This document shows positions 34,809 through 43,207 of a stretch of DNA of 64,000 nucleotides, piece after piece; the stretch's first letter is position 1; each line of letters starts with the position of its first letter. Under the pieces are notes generated by a model that was not told where the DNA came from, made no database searches, and saw nothing but the letters and a program-made list of their open reading frames with translations. This DNA comes from UBA2108 sp002713215 (lineage in GTDB: Bacteria > Bacteroidota > Bacteroidia > Flavobacteriales_G > Salibacteraceae): positions 1 to 64,000 of the forward strand of contig CALAPY010000032.1 of the NCBI GenBank assembly GCA_937891015.1, written 5' to 3'. Both the position numbers and the translations under genes were made by a program.

Positions 34809-37088
34809 ATGTCTGAAGATAAAACAAAGGTTGCTGAAGAAGGTACAAAAGAAGAGCCAAAAGCAACAAAAAAAACTGCTCCCAAAGCTACGGGCGACAC
34901 GCTGAAAAAAGCACCAACTAAGAAAAAAGCAACTCCTAAATCTGAAGAAAAGGCTGCTCCTGTAAAGGAAACGAAAGATGCTGCCGACAAGGCTCCAGAA
35001 GAAAAAGCTGAAACTAAAAAGAAAGCAAAGGAAGAAAAGGTAGAGGGGCCAAAAGCAGAAGCTAAAGTTAACGAGGCTGCTAAAGAGGAAACTAAAGCAG
35101 ATAAGTCCGCCTCCGCTAAAGCTTCGGCGGACAAAGACGAAAAGCCCAAGGCTAAAAGAACCCGAGTTGCAAAAGCAGCTAAGGTAGAAGTTGAAGAAGC
35201 TACTGCTGAATCAGAAGAAGTAAGCGCTGAAACTGAAGAAGTAGGTGAAGAAAAATTTGAAAAAATCGTAATTGAAGATACTCCTATTGTAGATATCAAC
35301 ACGATTAAACCGCTTGATGAATTCAACTGGGATTCATTTTCAGATTCAGATGATATATATACTGCAGAAGAAAAAGAAAACTTATCGAACCTGTACAACG
35401 ATACGTTAACTTCTATTTTCGAGCATCAGGTAATTGATGGAACTGTTGCTACCATTACTAAAAAAGAGGTTGTAGTAAACATTGGTTACAAATCGGATGG
35501 TGTTCTTTCTTCTAACGAATTTAGATACAAGCCAGACCTTAAGGTAGGTGACAAAGTTGAAGTTTACGTTGAAAAAACGGAAGACAAAACTGGTCAGCTG
35601 GTTCTTTCTCATAAAAAAGCTCGTACCATGAGAGCTTGGCAACATGTTAATGATGCTCTTGAGACTGGAGAAATTATTACTGGTTTGATCAAATGCAGAA
35701 CCAAAGGTGGTTTAATTGCCGATGTATTCGGAATTGAAGCATTCTTACCTGGTTCTCAAATTGATGTAAAACCAATTAGAGACTACGATCAGTACGTGAA
35801 CAAACAAATGGATTTCAAAGTGGTTAAGATTAACCAGGAATTCAGAAACGTGGTTGTATCTCATAAAGCACTTATCGAAGCTGAACTGGAAGAGCAAAAA
35901 GCGGTTATCATGTCGCAGCTTGAAAAAGGACAGGTTCTTGAAGGTGTTGTTAAAAACATTACTTCTTACGGGGTATTCATTGACCTTGGTGGTGTTGACG
36001 GATTAATCCACATTACTGACCTTTCATGGGGAAGAATTAATCACCCTGAGGAAGTGGTAGAGTTGGATCAAAAAATCAACGTTGTAATCCTTGACTTTGA
36101 CGACAACAAAAAACGAATTGCACTGGGTGTTAAACAACTTCAGGCACATCCTTGGGACAACCTGGATGAAGCACTTAAAGTTGATGACTCCGTAAAAGGT
36201 AAAGTAGTTGTACTTGCTGATTACGGTGCATTTGTTGAAATCGCTCCTGGTGTTGAAGGATTGATCCACGTTTCTGAAATGAGCTGGGGACAGCACTTGA
36301 GAACCGCTCAGGATTTCTTCAAAATCGGAGACGAGGTTGAAGCTAAAATCATGACCCTGGATCGTGAAGAAAGAAAAATGTCACTTTCTACCCGTCAGTT
36401 GACACCAGATCCATGGGAAGGTATAGAAGCTAAATATCCTGTTGGAACTAAAGTAAAAGGAAAGGCTACTAACCTTTCTAACTTCGGTGTATTCGTTGAA
36501 TTGGAAGAAGGTGTTGACGGATTGATTCACATTTCTGACCTTTCGTGGTCTAAGAAAGTAAATCACCCAAGTGAGTTTACTAAAGCCGGTGAAGAAATCG
36601 AAGCAGTTGTATTGGAGATAGACAAAGACAACAGAAGGTTGAGTCTTGGACACAAACAATTGGAAGAAAACCCATGGGATGTATTCGAAACTGTATTCAC
36701 GGAAGGATCAGTACATGAAGGAACTCTTCTTTCATTGACTGACAAAGGTGGATTGGTTGGTCTTCCTTATGGTGTTGAAGGATTCGCTCCTGGTCGTCAC
36801 CTGGTAAAAGAAGATGGTTCTAAGGTAAAAGTTGATGAAAAGATCAATTTCTTAGTACTTGAATTCAACAAAGATTCTCGTAAGATCATTGTTTCTCATT
36901 CTAGAATTCACGAAGGTGAAGCAGAAGGAAAACAAATGGCTGAAAGAAAATCGAAAAAAGCCCAGGCTGCCAGTACGCGTAAAGCAGTGAAAGATCTTTC
37001 TTCTGGAATGGAGAAATCTACCCTAGGAGATCTTGATGCATTGAGTGCACTTAAAGCTTCAATGGAAAAAGAAGAGAAGAAGAAATAA
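34809..37088 (+). CDS. rpsA: 30S ribosomal protein S1 with long low-complexity N-terminal extension
   Basis: A 759-residue protein. Residues 1 to about 190 are a Lys/Glu/Ala-rich, probably disordered extension, unlike usual S1 proteins. From about residue 195 there are six S1 (OB-fold) domains: FEHQVIDGTVATITKKEVVV, TGEIITGLIKCRTKGGLIAD, GQVLEGVVKNITSYGVFIDL, DSVKGKVVVLADYGAFVEIA, GTKVKGKATNLSNFGVFVEL and a final GSVHEGTLLSLTDKGGLVGL. S1 binds mRNA on the small subunit and helps initiation, which matters in organisms with weak Shine-Dalgarno use. I start at ATG 34809 (MSEDKTK). The extension carries two copies of a palindromic element. A strong terminator follows. Confidence 0.96.
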   Translation: MSEDKTKVAEEGTKEEPKATKKTAPKATGDTLKKAPTKKKATPKSEEKAAPVKETKDAADKAPEEKAETKKKAKEEKVEGPKAEAKVNEAAKEETKADKSASAKASADKDEKPKAKRTRVAKAAKVEVEEATAESEEVSAETEEVGEEKFEKIVIEDTPIVDINTIKPLDEFNWDSFSDSDDIYTAEEKENLSNLYNDTLTSIFEHQVIDGTVATITKKEVVVNIGYKSDGVLSSNEFRYKPDLKVGDKVEVYVEKTEDKTGQLVLSHKKARTMRAWQHVNDALETGEIITGLIKCRTKGGLIADVFGIEAFLPGSQIDVKPIRDYDQYVNKQMDFKVVKINQEFRNVVVSHKALIEAELEEQKAVIMSQLEKGQVLEGVVKNITSYGVFIDLGGVDGLIHITDLSWGRINHPEEVVELDQKINVVILDFDDNKKRIALGVKQLQAHPWDNLDEALKVDDSVKGKVVVLADYGAFVEIAPGVEGLIHVSEMSWGQHLRTAQDFFKIGDEVEAKIMTLDREERKMSLSTRQLTPDPWEGIEAKYPVGTKVKGKATNLSNFGVFVELEEGVDGLIHISDLSWSKKVNHPSEFTKAGEEIEAVVLEIDKDNRRLSLGHKQLEENPWDVFETVFTEGSVHEGTLLSLTDKGGLVGLPYGVEGFAPGRHLVKEDGSKVKVDEKINFLVLEFNKDSRKIIVSHSRIHEGEAEGKQMAERKSKKAQAASTRKAVKDLSSGMEKSTLGDLDALSALKASMEKEEKKK
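34884..34901 (+). repeat. Diverged copy of the palindromic element in rpsA
   Basis: AAAGCTACGGGCGACACG encodes KATGDT and matches the right half of the DUF1456 copy (AAAGCTTCGGGCGACACA) except at two positions. The left half is not recognisable. Confidence 0.4.
35105..35132 (+). repeat. Palindromic element in frame within rpsA
   Basis: A 28-base GC-rich block with perfect 7-base inverted arms GTCCGCC (35105-35111) and GGCGGAC (35126-35132) around a loop containing GCTAAAGCTTC. It encodes SASAKASAD within the Lys/Glu-rich extension. Its GC content is far above the surrounding A-rich sequence. The core recurs in the DUF1456 gene. Confidence 0.65.
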
Positions 37089-37108
37089 TTCTTTTTTATC
37101 ATAAACTG

Positions 37109-37144
37109 AAAAGCCCTGTTAGATAATCTAACGGGGCTTTTTTT
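37109..37144 (+). terminator. Rho-independent terminator after rpsA
   Basis: Stem AAAAGCCCTGTTAGA with TCTAACGGGGCTTTT (one G-T wobble), loop TAA, and a T-run directly after. It begins 21 bases past the rpsA stop. Confidence 0.9.
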
Positions 37145-37211
37145 GTTCGAATCCTTCAGTTATTATAAGTGAATTTCGAAGAAGCTTGTATCGAATGTGG
37201 TAGAGAATACC

Positions 37212-37889
37212 TTATTTCGACTCTGATACAATATGATACCGAATCAATCGCCGTTCAATAATCCGTTTATTTGTAATGTAGTCAGCCATATAATAATAAT
37301 CATCCATTACCTTACCCCTGCCCTTAGCATAATAATTATTGGAAACCACGGCTTCCGTTCCTAGCTCATCAGAAAATGGCTTATTAAAGATTCGGTCTAC
37401 CTGGTAATTTATCACTGTTTCCACTGCACCAGCTATATTTACCTGACTTTCTCCTCGCATCTTGTGGTAATAACTGTAGATATCGTTGTTATCGCTTCCC
37501 TTATCCAGAGTATCGGTAAAATTCTTTACAGACATTAGTATATCCCCGCTTTGATTCACCAAATATCCATTGGAATCCCTTAGCATGTGAATTATGCTTC
37601 CATCAAAATTTCCGTAAGGGCTATTGGTACCCTCAAACACGAAGTATTCATTTCCTCTAATTTTTTCGATCCGAGTTATTTTCATACTGTCTACCTGGCC
37701 CATCTTTTCCTCTACCCTGTTCGAATCAATTCTATATTGTTGGTACACCCAATAATTACCCACAGCCATGGGCATATAATCCTGAACTTTTAATTCAGGT
37801 TCGCAATTCGGATTTTCAGTAATCTCTTCATCCTTCTTACAGGAAAAGGAAAGAACAATTAGACTGGAAAGGGCAAGTACTTTGTACAT
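37212..37889 (-). CDS. Lipoprotein of unknown function
   Basis: A 225-residue lipoprotein. The signal ends in lipobox LSFSC (Cys 17) followed by KKDEE, the acidic stretch that in Bacteroidota can direct lipoproteins outward. The mature part has YMPMAVGNYWVYQQYRIDSN, a motif seen in many small Bacteroidota lipoproteins, and a beta-rich body. I cannot assign a function. It converges on rpsA and has a 171-base upstream gap in which I see no other feature. Confidence 0.8.
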   Translation of the reverse strand: MYKVLALSSLIVLSFSCKKDEEITENPNCEPELKVQDYMPMAVGNYWVYQQYRIDSNRVEEKMGQVDSMKITRIEKIRGNEYFVFEGTNSPYGNFDGSIIHMLRDSNGYLVNQSGDILMSVKNFTDTLDKGSDNNDIYSYYHKMRGESQVNIAGAVETVINYQVDRIFNKPFSDELGTEAVVSNNYYAKGRGKVMDDYYYMADYITNKRIIERRLIRYHIVSESK

Positions 37890-38060
37890 AACAATGGGTG
37901 TTTTTGGGTTTAGGATGCGCTAACGCTGCTATGAATCAGAATATTGCATGTATTCTCATTTTGATTTAGCAAGACTTAACCTGAGTTGATTAATTCAAGT
38001 CATCTTATTCAAATCCAATCAAGATCCAACCGCAGTCTAACAATATACAGCAACCAAAAC

Positions 38061-38447
38061 TCACCCCAAACCTTCCCGTATTGCCATAACCAGTTCCTCC
38101 CGACCTGCTTTTGCCCTGGAGATAAACTCATCCGTTACTGCTAATCCGGCTTGATGTTTATCCGACCAAACAATCAAGTCAACCAAAATAGGAACGAGAT
38201 CCATTCCTTTTTCAGTTAACGAATATTGCTTCTTGGTTTTCAATTTTTGATAAACCTCTGACTCAATAATTCCATTGCTCTCCAATTTTTTCAATCGATC
38301 TGATAAAATATTGGTAGCTATACCCTCTTTTGAATTTAGGAAATCCTTGTAAAACCTTTTTCCTTGTACTAAATCCCGAATGATTAAAAAGGTCCATTTA
38401 TCACCAAAAACATCCAATGCATAACTAACAGGGCAGTCCGATCTCAT
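38061..38447 (-). CDS. HxlR-family winged-helix transcriptional regulator
   Basis: A 128-residue regulator of the HxlR/MarR-related family. It keeps the N-terminal Cys of the family (SDCPVSYALDVFGDKWTFLI), the recognition region GIATNILSDRLKKLESNGII and the wing (KKQYSLTEKGMDLVPIL). Members often sense electrophiles or disulfide stress through that Cys and repress a neighbouring gene. A perfect inverted repeat lies 10 bases upstream of its start, between it and the divergent broken NTF2-like gene, so autoregulation is likely. Confidence 0.93.
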   Translation of the reverse strand: MRSDCPVSYALDVFGDKWTFLIIRDLVQGKRFYKDFLNSKEGIATNILSDRLKKLESNGIIESEVYQKLKTKKQYSLTEKGMDLVPILVDLIVWSDKHQAGLAVTDEFISRAKAGREELVMAIREGLG

Positions 38448-38456
38448 AAATTATTT

Positions 38457-38485
38457 TTATTCACTTGCAAAATGCAAGTGAATAA
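38457..38485. promoter_or_regulatory. Probable HxlR operator, perfect 13-base arms
   Basis: TTATTCACTTGCA (38457-38469) and TGCAAGTGAATAA (38473-38485) are perfect inverted copies separated by AAA. The site is 10 bases from the HxlR start and 15 bases from the divergent pseudogene start, ideal for a dimeric winged-helix repressor controlling both. Confidence 0.8.
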
Positions 38486-38499
38486 TTTAAGTGAAGAAA

Positions 38500-38846
38500 A
38501 TGGATACGATTCAAATCAATTTTGAAAAACTCAAAAAAGACAACTGGTCCGACCAGGAGACGCAAAACGCCAATTGCTGGTCAGTTTTGTTCATGAACTC
38601 ATGAACAATCACAACTTTGATTTGGTGCTAAAACAATTTGGCAATCCGCATTACCGCCAACACAACCGTGGTATCCCCGATGGAATGGAAGCTTTGGTGA
38701 AGTACGTCAGGGATTTTACGAAGCGATTTCCAAACTACACCTACGACGTAAAGCACGTATACACCAATGGCGATTTTGTGATTTTTCATTCCCAGGTAAC
38801 CACCAATCTTAAGGATCGTGGTAATGACAACAAGGGGGTTTATTAA
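38500..38846 (+). pseudogene. Frameshifted and truncated NTF2/SnoaL-like protein
   Basis: Two frames together give one NTF2/SnoaL-like protein. Frame 1 from ATG 38500 reads MDTIQINFEKLKKDNWSDQE and runs to TGA 38602. The second frame picks up near 38573 with LVSFVHELMNNHNFDLVLKQ, then RQHNRGIPDGMEALVKYV and FVIFHSQVTTNLKDRG. A one-base deletion near 38570 (AATTG where AAATTG would restore the frame) explains the break. The protein then stops after KGVY, short of the last beta strand and C-terminal tail expected of the fold. It is divergent from the HxlR gene and shares its operator, so it is probably the former target. Sequencing error could explain the shift but not the early end. Confidence 0.7.
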
Positions 38847-38923
38847 ACTAGAACTCCCCTAACCTGCTCAAACCGTTAATCTCTTTTTATTTGGTAGCAA
38901 GCATAAAACAGGCGCCACCTGTT

Positions 38924-40051
38924 TTAAAACCGATACAGTTTACGGCGTAAATCAGCTTCAACTTGCTGGTCCCAGAGCACTTTTTGAATTCGCTCCCTTG
39001 ATTCATTAAACCTTTCTGCATTGTCCTTATCCCCAATGTTCTTATAAGCTTTTACAATAGCACTCCAGGCCTTAAGATATAACTCATTTTTGCGGATACA
39101 ACGTTTCCACTCAAGAATGGCTTCCTGAACAAAACCCTGCTTAGCCAATTCAACACCTTCTTCATAAATTGCTTCAATGTCCGTTATTTCCTTATCCAGC
39201 TTCAATTGAATCAACCCTCCATTTTTATTGATTATAAAAGAGCAAGGAACCTGACGGGCAACACGCTCTGCAATGCTCCCCAGGAAAAACCTTTTAATGG
39301 CACCCTTTCCGGTTGAACCCATCATGAGCAAATCAACATGCTGTTCCTTAACAACGTCGAGAATCACGTTTGGCGGGTCGCCTAACCTCACCACCTTCTC
39401 CCAAGATATTCCACTGAAATCCACATCCTTTATGGACTCATCAAACTCCAATTCCAATGTCCGAATCATTTCGGCTTGTTCCAAATCGGCATCAGCTCCC
39501 ATTTCTATGTACTCCTTGTCAATTCCTTTTATTACGTGAAGCACATAAAGTTTTGAGTCAAAGCGCCTACACAGGTGAATAGCGCTATCCAGGGCCAACT
39601 TGGATTCCTGGGAAAAATCAATGGGACAAAGCACACGTTGAGGGTTGACCACACCTTCTTTTTCAATGACCCAAACCGGAACAGATGAATCCCGAATAAT
39701 TTTCAATGAATTAGTACCCAATTTAAATTTCTCTTTCCCAACATGACCCGCACCCAGGACAATTAGGTTTGCTTTTTGCCTTTCAGCGAAAGATAGGAGC
39801 AGGTCAATGTGATCTCCCTGAAGTATTTCAGAAGAGCATTTGATATTCTGCCGTTCCAACAATCCCAAATACTTCAACATCTTATCTTCTACCAAACGTT
39901 GAATCTTATCTCGAAGGATGGATTCGGGCATTACATGAACTAGGCTTACTTCACTACCAAACTTCTTAGCTATACTAATCACACTTTTAAATGCCACTTC
40001 TGAACTCATTCCAAAGTCAGTCGGAAAGCATATTCTTTCTACAAGTTTCAT
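38924..40051 (-). CDS. Tandem universal stress protein with C-terminal helical tail
   Basis: A 375-residue protein with two UspA domains (about 1-145 and 150-278). Each has an ATP-binding-type glycine pattern: LGAGHVGKEKFKLGTNS in the first and MGSTGKGAIKRFFLGS in the second. A TPR-like tail (about 290-375, with AKQGFVQEAILEWKRC and IVKAYKNIGDKDNAERF) is less usual and suggests a protein partner. The role is general stress or energy sensing, inferred from the family. It is divergent from uvrB. Confidence 0.9.
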   Translation of the reverse strand: MKLVERICFPTDFGMSSEVAFKSVISIAKKFGSEVSLVHVMPESILRDKIQRLVEDKMLKYLGLLERQNIKCSSEILQGDHIDLLLSFAERQKANLIVLGAGHVGKEKFKLGTNSLKIIRDSSVPVWVIEKEGVVNPQRVLCPIDFSQESKLALDSAIHLCRRFDSKLYVLHVIKGIDKEYIEMGADADLEQAEMIRTLELEFDESIKDVDFSGISWEKVVRLGDPPNVILDVVKEQHVDLLMMGSTGKGAIKRFFLGSIAERVARQVPCSFIINKNGGLIQLKLDKEITDIEAIYEEGVELAKQGFVQEAILEWKRCIRKNELYLKAWSAIVKAYKNIGDKDNAERFNESRERIQKVLWDQQVEADLRRKLYRF

Positions 40052-40198
40052 GTCTCCTAATTTTACTTCTAATTTAATAACTAGAGCACCTCAACTCAAT
40101 GACTTTTATCAATCAGCAACATGAATTAACAATTAACACGTTCCGGTCTAATCAAATGGTTTGAGAAGAGAAAAACGAGCCAATCCTTTATTCAATTC

Positions 40199-40232
40199 AT
40201 GCTTAACAAATCTTTATGCTTAACAAATCTTC
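40199..40232 (+). repeat. Two-copy 17-base tandem repeat upstream of uvrB
   Basis: ATGCTTAACAAATCTTT (40199-40215) is followed directly by ATGCTTAACAAATCTTC (40216-40232), 16 of 17 identical. It ends 20 bases before the uvrB ATG. It may be a regulatory duplication or a replication slip. Confidence 0.55.
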
Positions 40233-40252
40233 AAACGATTTAGATTTGTGAC

Positions 40253-42274
40253 ATGAGTTTTGAATTAGTATCTCCATTTAGCCCAACGGGTGATCAACCG
40301 CAAGCCATTGACGAATTAGTAAGAGGGGTAATTAATGGAGAACAAGCTCAGACACTGCTTGGTGTTACTGGTTCGGGAAAAACCTTTACCATAGCCAACA
40401 TGGTTGAAAAACTCGACCGCCCTACCCTCGTATTGAGCCACAACAAAACCTTAGCCGCACAATTGTATGGCGAGTTCAAACAGTTCTTCCCGAACAACGC
40501 TGTGGAGTATTTTGTTTCCTACTACGACTATTACCAGCCCGAAGCGTATTTACCTACTACGGACACCTTTATTGAAAAAGATATGTCCATCAATGACGAA
40601 ATTGAAAAGTTACGGTTAAGTGCTTCCTCGGCCTTGCTTTCCGGAAGACGGGATGTTCTTGTGGTTGCGTCGGTTTCGTGCATTTATGGTATTGGAAACC
40701 CTTCCGAGTTTGACAAAAGTGTCATTGCCTTAAGCAAGGGTCAACTCATTAGCCGAAACAAATTGCTCCACGATTTTGTTCAGGCATTGTATTCCAGAAG
40801 TAACATTGAATTTAAACGAGCCACCTTCCGCGTAAAAGGAGATACGGTAGATATATTTCCGGCATACGCCGATCATGCCTATCGCATTCTGTTCTGGGGC
40901 GACGAAATAGAAGAGATTGAACGCTTTGATCCTGTTTCAGGAGAAAAGCAGGAATCGATGGATGCGGTAAACATCTATCCTGCTAACATTTTTATAACCA
41001 GCAAGGAAACCATGAACAAGGCCATGAAGGACATCCAGCAGGATCTGACTGACCAGGTTCATCACTTTAAGGATGTTGGAAAACACCTGGAAGCCAAAAG
41101 GCTCGAAGAACGGGTCAATTACGACCTGGAAATGATGCGTGAATTGGGCTACTGTTCAGGAATTGAAAACTACTCCCGCTATTTCGATGGTCGCGAACCG
41201 GGCAGCAGGCCCTTCTGCCTGCTCGATTATTTTCCAGACGATTACTTAATGGTAATCGACGAGAGTCATCAAACCGTTCCACAGGTTAGAGCCATGTATG
41301 GTGGTGATCGGTCACGAAAAACTAATTTGGTAGAATATGGGTTTAGACTCACTGCTGCCATTGACAACCGCCCCCTGAAATTCGAGGAATTTGAGTCCCT
41401 TATGGGACAAAGTATCTTCGTAAGCGCCACCCCAGCAGATTACGAACTGGAAGCTTCCGGAGGAGTAATCGTGGAGCAAGTCATTCGCCCAACAGGCTTG
41501 CTGGATCCTCTAATTGAAGTACGTCCCTGCATTAACCAGGTGGATGACCTGTTAGAAGAAGTTCAGGTTCGAACAGAGAGAAAAGAACGGGTACTGGTTA
41601 CTACTTTGACCAAAAGAATGGCGGAAGAGCTCTCCAAATACATGATTAAAATAGGCATTAAATGCCGCTACATACATTCTGAGGTTGATACCCTCGAACG
41701 GGTTGAGATTCTGCGCGATTTGCGTTTGGGAGTCTTTGACGTACTGGTTGGTATTAACTTACTTAGGGAAGGATTGGATTTGCCTGAGGTATCATTGGTT
41801 GCCGTATTGGATGCTGATAAGGAGGGCTTTCTTCGATCAGAACGAAGTTTAACCCAAACGGCAGGTCGTGCCGCTCGAAATTCGGATGGGCTGGTTATAT
41901 TCTACGCAGACAAGGTAACTGATAGCATGTACAAGACCATGACAGAAACCGAAAGACGACGAATGATTCAAATAAAATACAACGAAGAGAACCAAATTGT
42001 ACCTACAACTGTTACTAAGTCCAAAGAACAGATCATGAAGCAGAGTGCCGTTGTAGCTGTTGGGCGTGACTTAAAACAAGCCTACATTCCCAACGAAGAA
42101 CAGTCACTTGCTGCTGACCCTGTTTTGGCGTACATGAGTCAGGAAGAGATAAATAAACAAATTGAAGGTGCCCGTAAGAAAATGAAATCAGCCGCAGCAG
42201 AGCTTGATTTTATTGAGGCTGCACGCTATCGTGACGAGATTTACGGACTGGAAAAGTTACTGAAGAAACAATAA
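40253..42274 (+). CDS. uvrB: Excinuclease ABC subunit B
   Basis: A 673-residue UvrB, the damage-verifying helicase-like subunit of nucleotide excision repair. It has Walker A GVTGSGKT (residues 37-44), the Tyr-rich beta-hairpin region YYDYYQPEAYLP, Walker B-type DESHQT, helicase motifs in GINLLREGLDLPEV and QTAGRAARN, and the C-terminal UVR domain (EGARKKMKSAAAELDFIEAA) that binds UvrA or UvrC. Length is normal. A tandem repeat precedes the gene, and a TAGATTTG sequence lies only 4 bases before the ATG. The MBL gene follows after 17 bases. Confidence 0.98.
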   Translation: MSFELVSPFSPTGDQPQAIDELVRGVINGEQAQTLLGVTGSGKTFTIANMVEKLDRPTLVLSHNKTLAAQLYGEFKQFFPNNAVEYFVSYYDYYQPEAYLPTTDTFIEKDMSINDEIEKLRLSASSALLSGRRDVLVVASVSCIYGIGNPSEFDKSVIALSKGQLISRNKLLHDFVQALYSRSNIEFKRATFRVKGDTVDIFPAYADHAYRILFWGDEIEEIERFDPVSGEKQESMDAVNIYPANIFITSKETMNKAMKDIQQDLTDQVHHFKDVGKHLEAKRLEERVNYDLEMMRELGYCSGIENYSRYFDGREPGSRPFCLLDYFPDDYLMVIDESHQTVPQVRAMYGGDRSRKTNLVEYGFRLTAAIDNRPLKFEEFESLMGQSIFVSATPADYELEASGGVIVEQVIRPTGLLDPLIEVRPCINQVDDLLEEVQVRTERKERVLVTTLTKRMAEELSKYMIKIGIKCRYIHSEVDTLERVEILRDLRLGVFDVLVGINLLREGLDLPEVSLVAVLDADKEGFLRSERSLTQTAGRAARNSDGLVIFYADKVTDSMYKTMTETERRRMIQIKYNEENQIVPTTVTKSKEQIMKQSAVVAVGRDLKQAYIPNEEQSLAADPVLAYMSQEEINKQIEGARKKMKSAAAELDFIEAARYRDEIYGLEKLLKKQ

Positions 42275-42291
42275 CACTATCAAGAATTAAT

Positions 42292-43149
42292 ATGAAAATC
42301 TACCCCATTGAAACCGGAAACTTTATGTTGGATGGCGGTGCTATGTTTGGTGTGGTACCTAAAAGCATTTGGAGCCGAGTCTACCCTGCTGACTCCAACA
42401 ACATGTGCCCCTGGAGTCTACGATGCCTGCTGCTTGAAGAAGGCAATCGGCTGATTTTGATTGATACCGGAATTGGGGACAAACAGAGTGAAAAATTCTT
42501 TTCGCATTACTATTTGCATGGGGACCATTCCCTGGATAAAAGCCTGAGCAAACTGGGATTTACACGAAATGATATTACCGACGTATTTCTTACCCATTTG
42601 CATTTCGATCATTGCGGCGGAGCCATTGAATGGAATTCTTCGAAAGACGGGTATCGACCCGCTTTCCCAAATGCCACTTACTGGAGTAATGAAAATCACT
42701 GGCAATGGGCAACCGAACCAAATGATAGGGAAAAAGCAAGTTTTTTAAAGGAGAATATTCTTCCCATTAAAGAAAGCGGCCAGCTTCAGTTTATCCAATC
42801 GGAAGGAGATTTTACCCAAGAATTGATACCCGGCTTTAAGGCCCTGATTGTAAATGGTCATACGGAGGCGCAAATGATTCCACACATTCAATACCAGGAT
42901 AAAACTGTGGTGTTTATGGCCGATCTGTTGCCTTCTCATGCCCATATTCCAATACCCTGGGTTATGGGATATGATACCCGTCCCCTTTTGACATTAAACG
43001 AAAAGAAATTCTTTTTTCAGCAAGCCTTAGAGAGTGATTACATCCTTTTTCACGAACACGATTTTATTCATGAGTGTTGCACGGTAAAAGACACGGAGAA
43101 AGGCATTCGCTTTGACAAAGGGTTTCGATTTGATGAAATGTTTTCCTAG
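42292..43149 (+). CDS. MBL-fold metallo-hydrolase, AHL-lactonase-like
   Basis: A 285-residue metallo-beta-lactamase-fold hydrolase. The metal site is THLHFDHCGG (His 102, His 104, Asp 106, His 107), with further ligands expected from the VNGHTEAQM His, the FMADLLPSHAH Asp and the LFHEHD His. The N-terminal MLDGGAMFGVVPKSIWSR and the general size match the lactonase-like subfamily, which hydrolyses lactones or other esters; the true substrate is unknown. It lies 17 bases after uvrB and probably shares its transcript. Confidence 0.9.
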   Translation: MKIYPIETGNFMLDGGAMFGVVPKSIWSRVYPADSNNMCPWSLRCLLLEEGNRLILIDTGIGDKQSEKFFSHYYLHGDHSLDKSLSKLGFTRNDITDVFLTHLHFDHCGGAIEWNSSKDGYRPAFPNATYWSNENHWQWATEPNDREKASFLKENILPIKESGQLQFIQSEGDFTQELIPGFKALIVNGHTEAQMIPHIQYQDKTVVFMADLLPSHAHIPIPWVMGYDTRPLLTLNEKKFFFQQALESDYILFHEHDFIHECCTVKDTEKGIRFDKGFRFDEMFS

Positions 43150-43207
43150 CACCTAAATTTCATTTTTCCAGAATCGTTAAACACACTGCAAACCCCTAAT
43201 TTATATC

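Noticed and set aside
34772..35398. Minus-strand frame of 208 codons opposite the rpsA extension
   Set aside because: It arises from the Lys/Glu/Ala codon bias of rpsA and gives a Ser/Ala/Phe-rich sequence with no family features.
37145..37154. GTTCGAATCC, resembling the T-arm of a tRNA
   Set aside because: No acceptor stem, D-arm or anticodon arm can be drawn around it; it lies just after the rpsA terminator.
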